A stretch of DNA of 64,000 nucleotides, from assembly GCF_910591885.1 (NCBI RefSeq), contig NC_063281.1, positions 5,552,700 through 5,616,699 of the forward strand, given 5' to 3'. Under the pieces are notes generated by a model. That model worked only from the letters and a program-made list of their open reading frames with translations. It was not told where the DNA came from and made no database searches. Both the position numbers and the translations under genes were made by a program. Source of the DNA: Bombus terrestris. Taxonomy: Eukaryota > Arthropoda > Insecta > Hymenoptera > Apidae. Positions within the stretch are counted from its first letter, which is position 1, and every line of letters begins with the position of its first letter. Below, piece by piece: positions 58,449 through 64,000 of this stretch.

Positions 58449-59018
58449 TACAATGTGTGACGTTATATAGTGTTACGCTTTAACGTATAACGTTATTTAG
58501 TGTAACGTTATAACGTATAACGTTATATGGTGTAACGTTATAACGTATAACGTTATATAGCATTGCGTTATAACGTATACCGTTATATAGTATGACGTTA
58601 TAACGTGTAACGTTATATAGTATTACGTTATAACGGATAACGTTATATAGTATTACGTTATAACGTATAACGTTATATAGTATTACGTTATAACGCATAA
58701 AGTTATATAGTATTACGTTGTAACGTATTACGTTATATAGTATTACGTTATAACGTATAACGTTATGTAGTATTACGTTATAACGTATAGCGTTATATAG
58801 TATTACGTTATAACGTATAACGTTATATAGTATTACGTTATAACGGATAACGTTATATAGTATTACGTTATAACGTATAACGTTATGTAGTATTACGTTA
58901 TAACGTATAACGTTATATAGTATTACGTTATAACGTATAACGTTATATAGTGTTAAATTATAACGTATAACGTTATATAGCATTACGCTATAACGTATAA
59001 CGTTATATACTATTACTA
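58449..59018. repeat. 570-bp block F, right-domain copy
   Basis: The same 19-unit block as 2491-3060 and 5341-5910. It differs by agtatgacg for agtaagacg, atggtgtaacg near 58528 and a few others. Confidence 0.85.
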
Positions 59019-61600
59019 TACAATGTGTGACGTTATATAGTGTTACGCTTTAACGTATAACGTTATTTAGTGTAACGTTATAACGTATAACGTTATATAG
59101 TGAAACGTTATAACGTATAACGTTATATAGTATTACGTTATAACGTATAACGTTATATAGTATTACGTTATAACGTATAAAGTTATATAGTATTACGTTA
59201 TAACGTATAACGTTATGTAGTATTATGTTATAACGTATAGCGTTATATAGAATTACGTTATAACGTATAACGTTATATAGTATTACGTTATAACGGATAA
59301 CGTTATATAGTATTACGTTATGACGTATAACGTTATATAGTATTACGTTATAACGTATAACGTTATGTAGTATTACGTTATAACGTATAACGTTATATAG
59401 TATTACGTTATAACGTATAAAGTTAGATACAATTACCATACAACGTGTAACGTTATATAGTGTAACGTTATAACGTATAACGTTATGTAGTATTATGTTA
59501 TAACGTATAGCGTTATATAGTATTACGTTATAACGTATAACGTTATATAGTATTACGTTATAACGGATAACGTTATGTAGTATTACGTTATAACGTATAA
59601 CGTTATATAGTATTACGTTATAACGTATAACGTTATGTAGTATTACGTTATAACGTATAACGTTATGTAGTATTACGTTATAACGTATAACGTTATATAG
59701 CATTACGCTATAACGTATAACGTTATATACTATTACTATACAATGTGTGACGTTATATAGTGTTACGCTTTAACGTATAACGTTATTTAGTGTAACGTTA
59801 TAACGTATAACGTTATATAGTGTAGCGTTATAACTTATAACGTTATATAGTGAAACGTTATAACGTATAACGTTATATAGTATTACGTTATAACGTTTAA
59901 CGTTATATAGTATTACGTTATAACGTATAAAGTTATATAGTATTACGTTATAACGTATAACGTTATGTAGTATTATGTTATAACGTATAGCGTTATATAG
60001 TATTACGTCATAACGTATAAAGTTAGATACAATTACCATACAACGTGTAACGTTATATAGTGTAACGTTATAACGTATAACGTTATATAGTGTTACGTTA
60101 TAACGTATAACGTTATGTAGTATTACGTTATAACGTATAACGTTATATAGTATTACGTTATAACGCATAAAGTTATATAGTATTACGTTGTAACGTATTA
60201 CGTTATATAGTATTACGTTATAACGTATAACGTTATGTAGTATTACGTTATAACGTATAGCGTTATATAGTATTACGTTATAACGTATAACGTTATATAG
60301 TATTACGTTATAACGGATAACGTTATATAGTATTACGTTATAACGTATAACGTTATGTAGTATTACGTTATAACGTATAACGTTATATAGTATTACGTTA
60401 TAACGTATAACGTTATATAGTGTTAAATTATAACGTATAACGTTATATAGCATTACGCTATAACGTATAACGTTATATACTATTACTATACAATGTGTGA
60501 CGTTATATAGTGTTACGCTTTAACGTATAACGTTATTTAGTGTAACGTTATAACGTATAACGTTATATAGTGAAACGTTATAACGTATAACGTTATATAG
60601 TATTACGTTATAACGTATAACGTTATATAGTATTACGTTATAACGTATAAAGTTATATAGTATTACGTTATAACGTATAACGTTATGTAGTATTATGTTA
60701 TAACGTATAGCGTTATATAGTATTACGTTATAACGTATAACGTTATATAGTATTACGTTATAACGGATAACGTTATATAGTATTACGTTATGACGTATAA
60801 CGTTATATAGTATTACGTTATAACGTATAACGTTATGTAGTATTACGTTATAACGTATAACGTTATATAGTATTACGTTATAACGTATAAAGTTAGATAC
60901 AATTACCATACAACGTGTAACGTTATATAGTGTAACGTTATAACGTATAACGTTATGTAGTATTATGTTATAACGTATAGCGTTATATAGTATTACGTTA
61001 TAACGTATAACGTTATATAGTATTACGTTATAACGGATAACGTTATGTAGTATTACGTTATAACGTATAACGTTATATAGTATTACGTTATAACGTATAA
61101 CGTTATGTAGTATTACGTTATAACGTATAACGTTATGTAGTATTACGTTATAACGTATAACGTTATATAGCATTACGCTATAACGTATAACGTTATATAC
61201 TATTACTATACAATGTGTGACGTTATATAGTGTTACGCTTTAACGTATAACGTTATTTAGTGTAACGTTATAACGTATAACGTTATATAGTGTAACGTTA
61301 TAACTTATAACGTTATATAGTGAAACGTTATAACGTATAACGTTATATAGTATTACGTTATAACGTTTAACGTTATATAGTATTACGTTATAACGTATAA
61401 AGTTATATAGTATTACGTTATAACGTATAACGTTATGTAGTATTATGTTATAACGTATAGCGTTATATAGTATTACGTCATAACGTATAAAGTTAGATAC
61501 AATTACCATACAACGTGTAACGTTATATAGTGTAACGTTATAACGTATAACGTTATATAGTGTTACGTTATAACGTATAACGTTATGTAGTATTACGTTA
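58650..61600. repeat. 1,470-bp tandem duplication (49 units)
   Basis: Bases 58650-60119 and 60120-61600 align at offset 1,470. The few differences I see are tagaattacg at 59250 against tagtattacg, and tgtagcg at 59823 against tgtaacg. Both ends fall in ordinary units and are placed to within about one unit. The J2 units at 59019 and 59739 correspond to those at 60489 and 61209. Confidence 0.87.
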
Positions 61601-62828
61601 TAACGTATAAAGTTATATAGTATTACGTTATAACGTATAACGTTATGTAGTATTACGTTCTAACGTATAGCGTTATGTAGTATTACGTTATAACGTATAA
61701 CGTTATATAGTATTACGTTATAACGTACAACGTTATATAGTATTACGTTATAACGTATAACGTTATATAGTATTACGTTATAACGTATAACGTTATGTAG
61801 TATTACGTTATAACGTATAACGTTATATAGTATTACGTTATAACGTATAACGTTATATAGTATTACGTTATAACGTATAAAGTTAGATACAATTACCATA
61901 CAACGTATAACGTTATTTATTATTACGTTATAACGTATAACGTTATATAGTATTACGTTACAACATATAACGTTATATAGTATTACGTTATAACGTATAA
62001 CGTTATATAGTATTACGTTATAACGTATAAAGTTAGATACAATTACCATACAACGTGTAACGTTATATAGTGTAACGTTATATCGTATAACGTTATATAG
62101 TGTAACGTTATAACGTATAACGTTATGTAGTATTACGTTATAACGTATAACGTTATATAGTATTACGTTATAACGTATAACGTTATATAGTATTACGGCA
62201 TAACGTATAACGTTGTTTAGTATTACGTTATAACGTATAACGTTATATGGTATTACGTTATAACGTATAACGTTATATAGTATTACGTTATAACGTATAA
62301 CGTTATATAGTATTACGTTATAACGTATAACGTTATATAGTATTACGGTATAACGTATAACGTTATATAGTATTACGTTATAACGTATAACGTTATATAC
62401 TATTGCGTTATAACGTATACCGTTATATAGTATGACGTTATAACGTACAACGTTATATAGTATTACGTTATAACGGATAACGTTATATAGTATTACGTTA
62501 TAACGTATAACGTTATATAGTATTACGTTATAACGCATAAAGTTATACAGTATTACGTTCTAACGTATAACGTTATATAGTATTACGTTATAACGTATAA
62601 CGTTATATACAATTACCATACAACGTGTAACGTTATATAGTGTAACGTTATAACGTATAACGTTATATAGCATTGCGTTATAACGTATACCGTTATATAG
62701 TATTACGTTATAACGTATAACGTTATGTAGTATTACGTTATAACGTATAACGATATATAGTATTACGTTATAACGTATACCGTTATATAGCATTACGCTA
62801 TAACGTATAACGTTATATACTATTACTA
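61601..62828. repeat. Mixed block ending in a core-like segment
   Basis: It begins with outer-domain variants (gttctaacgtatagcg near 61659) and then has J1 units at about 61896 and 62036. From about 62520 it matches the short segment before J2 seen in the core (taacgcataaagttatacag, then gttctaacg). A private cgttgtttag lies near 62212 and ttatttatt near 61914. Confidence 0.75.
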
Positions 62829-64000
62829 TACAATGTGTGACGTTATATAGTGTTACGCTTTAACGTATAACGTTATTTAGTGTAACGTTATAACGTATAA
62901 CGTTATATAGTGTAACGTTATAACTTATAACGTTATATAGTGAAACGTTATAACGTATAACGTTATATAGTATTACGTTATAACGTATAACGTTATATAG
63001 TATTACGTTATAACGTATAACGTTATATAGTATTACGTTATAACGGATAACGTTATATAGTATTACGTTATAACGTATAACGTTATATAGTAATACGTTA
63101 TAACGTATAACGTTATATAGTATTACGTTATAACGGATAACGTTATATAGTATTACGGTATAACGTATAACGTTATTTAGTATTATGTTATAACGTATAA
63201 CGTTATATAGTATTACGTTATAACATATAACGTTATATAGTATTACGTTATAACGTATAACGTTATATAGTATTACGTTATAACGTATAAAGTTAGATAC
63301 AATTACCATACAACGTGTAACGATATATAGTGTAACGTTATAACGTATAACGTTATATAGTGTTACGTTATAACGTATAACGTTGTGTAGTATTACGTTA
63401 TAACGTATAACGTTATATAGTATTACGTTATAACGTATAACGTTATATAGTACTACGGTATAACGTATAACGTTATATAGTATGATGTTATAACGTACAA
63501 CGTTATATAGTATTACGTTATAACGGATAACGTTTTATAGTATTATGTTATAACGTATAACGTTATATAGTATTATGTTATAACGTATAACGTTATATAG
63601 TATTACGTTATAACGTATAACGTTATATAGTATTACGTTATAACGTATAAAGTTAGATACAATTACCATACAACGTATAACGTTATTTAGTATTACGTTA
63701 TAACGTATAACGTTATATAGTATTACGTTATAACATATAACGTTATATAGTATTACGTTATAACGTATAACGTTATATAGTATTACGTTATAACGTATAA
63801 CGTTATATAGTATTACGTTATAACGTATAAAGTTAGATACAATTACCATACAACGTGTAACGTTATATAGTGTAACGTTATAACGTATAACGGTATATAG
63901 TATTACGGTATAACGTATAACGTTATTTAGTATTACGTTATAACGTATAACGTTATATGGTATTACGTTATAACGTATAACGTTATATAGTATTACGTTA
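62829..64000. repeat. Terminal block, array continues beyond the window
   Basis: It opens with J2 and the empty T site near 62917-62932. From 63459 it follows the order of 541-961, with private changes (tatgatg at 63481, cgttttatag near 63531, cggtatatag near 63891). The last bases are still ordinary repeat. Confidence 0.85.

Larger units (their letters stand above)
1..64000. repeat. 30-bp AT-rich tandem satellite array (entire window)
   Basis: Every 30 bases the same unit returns, starting tataacgtataacg, continuing ttatatag and ending tattacgt. About 2,130 copies stand head to tail without a break in orientation. The consensus has 11 A, 12 T, 3 C and 4 G. Common single-base variants within the unit are A19 to G (ttatgtag), T8 to G (aacggat), C13 to A (ataaag), A12 to C (ataccg), A21 to G (atggt) and A24 to G (agtgt). 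No unique sequence, transposon end, tRNA, rRNA or recognisable protein is embedded anywhere, and both window edges cut through the array. Known behaviour of such arrays (unequal crossing-over, gene conversion, heterochromatin) fits what is seen. A centromeric, pericentromeric or subtelomeric location is inferred and cannot be decided from sequence alone. Confidence 0.98.
54309..64000. repeat. Right domain: constant-register array without HOR landmarks
   Basis: All units start at 9 modulo 30 over 9.7 kb. There is no D junction and no TA insertion. J2 units lie at 56019, 58449 (an intermediate form, tattaccatacaatg), 59019, 59739, 60489, 61209 and 62829. The segment 63459-63879 closely follows 541-961 of the left domain. 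Confidence 0.9.

Noticed and set aside
1..64000. CRISPR array (about 30-bp repeats)
   Set aside because: There are no spacers: the repeats abut directly and are diverged tandem units. No cas genes or leader are present.
1..64000. Telomeric repeat or bacterial iteron origin
   Set aside because: The unit is far longer than known telomeric repeats and has no G-rich strand. Iteron clusters span hundreds of bases, not 64 kb, and no replication gene is nearby.
1..64000. CENP-B box in the unit
   Set aside because: The unit has no GC-rich TTCG...CGGG-like core; its only GC content is isolated ACGT plus one G.
1..64000. tatata / TATA-box and -10-like motifs as promoters
   Set aside because: Such AT-rich hexamers occur in every unit by composition, and nothing downstream looks like a transcription unit.
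1..64000. Artificial or low-complexity assembly artefact
   Set aside because: Shared private variants, ordered indels and nested duplications form a coherent history that random error would not produce. Local copy number could still be wrong.
1..64000. Naming the species from the satellite
   Set aside because: I do not recognise the 30-bp unit, and base composition alone does not identify a taxon.

Overview
The whole 64 kb is one uninterrupted tandem satellite array with no gene that can be supported. The repeat unit is 30 bp and AT-rich (7 G+C in 30, about 23%). It runs head to tail in one orientation from the first base to the last, about 2,130 units, and both window edges lie inside it. 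There is no protein family, RNA gene, transposon, CRISPR array or unique sequence. A uniform high-copy array of this length with nested higher-order repeats points to eukaryotic heterochromatin (pericentromeric, centromeric or subtelomeric). I do not recognise the unit and cannot name the organism.

The unit is built from two 15-bp halves that match at 12 of 15 positions: acgttataacgtata and acgttatatagtatt. It carries three ACGT tetramers, so every C of the consensus lies in a CpG. It also contains two palindromes: tataacgttata, and tacgttataacgta across the unit junction. Because 30 is a multiple of 3, one frame of the minus strand is stop-free and reads as a decapeptide repeat (YNVIRYNVIL) for up to 1,025 codons. 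I treat this as a by-product of the period, not as coding sequence.

Following the 30-bp register gives three domains. (1) 1-10344 is in perfect register and is a patchwork of 0.4-1.25 kb duplicated blocks. (2) 10345-54308 is a higher-order-repeat (HOR) core. Most of its 2.7-3.8 kb repeats carry one 11-bp deletion junction (14 copies in all), followed 733 or 853 bp later by a 35-bp TA-rich insertion (12 copies in all). Inside each lies a 360-bp (12-unit) tandem pair. Repeats are themselves duplicated in groups: offsets near 15.2-15.5 kb, 6.8-6.9 kb, 6.5 kb, 3.65 kb and 2.9 kb. (3) 54309-64000 is again in one constant register, lacks both landmarks, and contains a 1,470-bp tandem duplication. 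The two outer domains share block types with each other, including a 570-bp block. This suggests that the landmark-bearing core expanded inside an older array.

The most unusual local events are an exact 11-bp micro-inversion at 23517-23527 flanked by inverted repeats, a shared 23-bp deletion that exploits an internal 7-bp direct repeat, and mosaic junctions showing recombination between HOR variants. Nothing here amounts to a new gene system; the interest is in the structure and history of the array.
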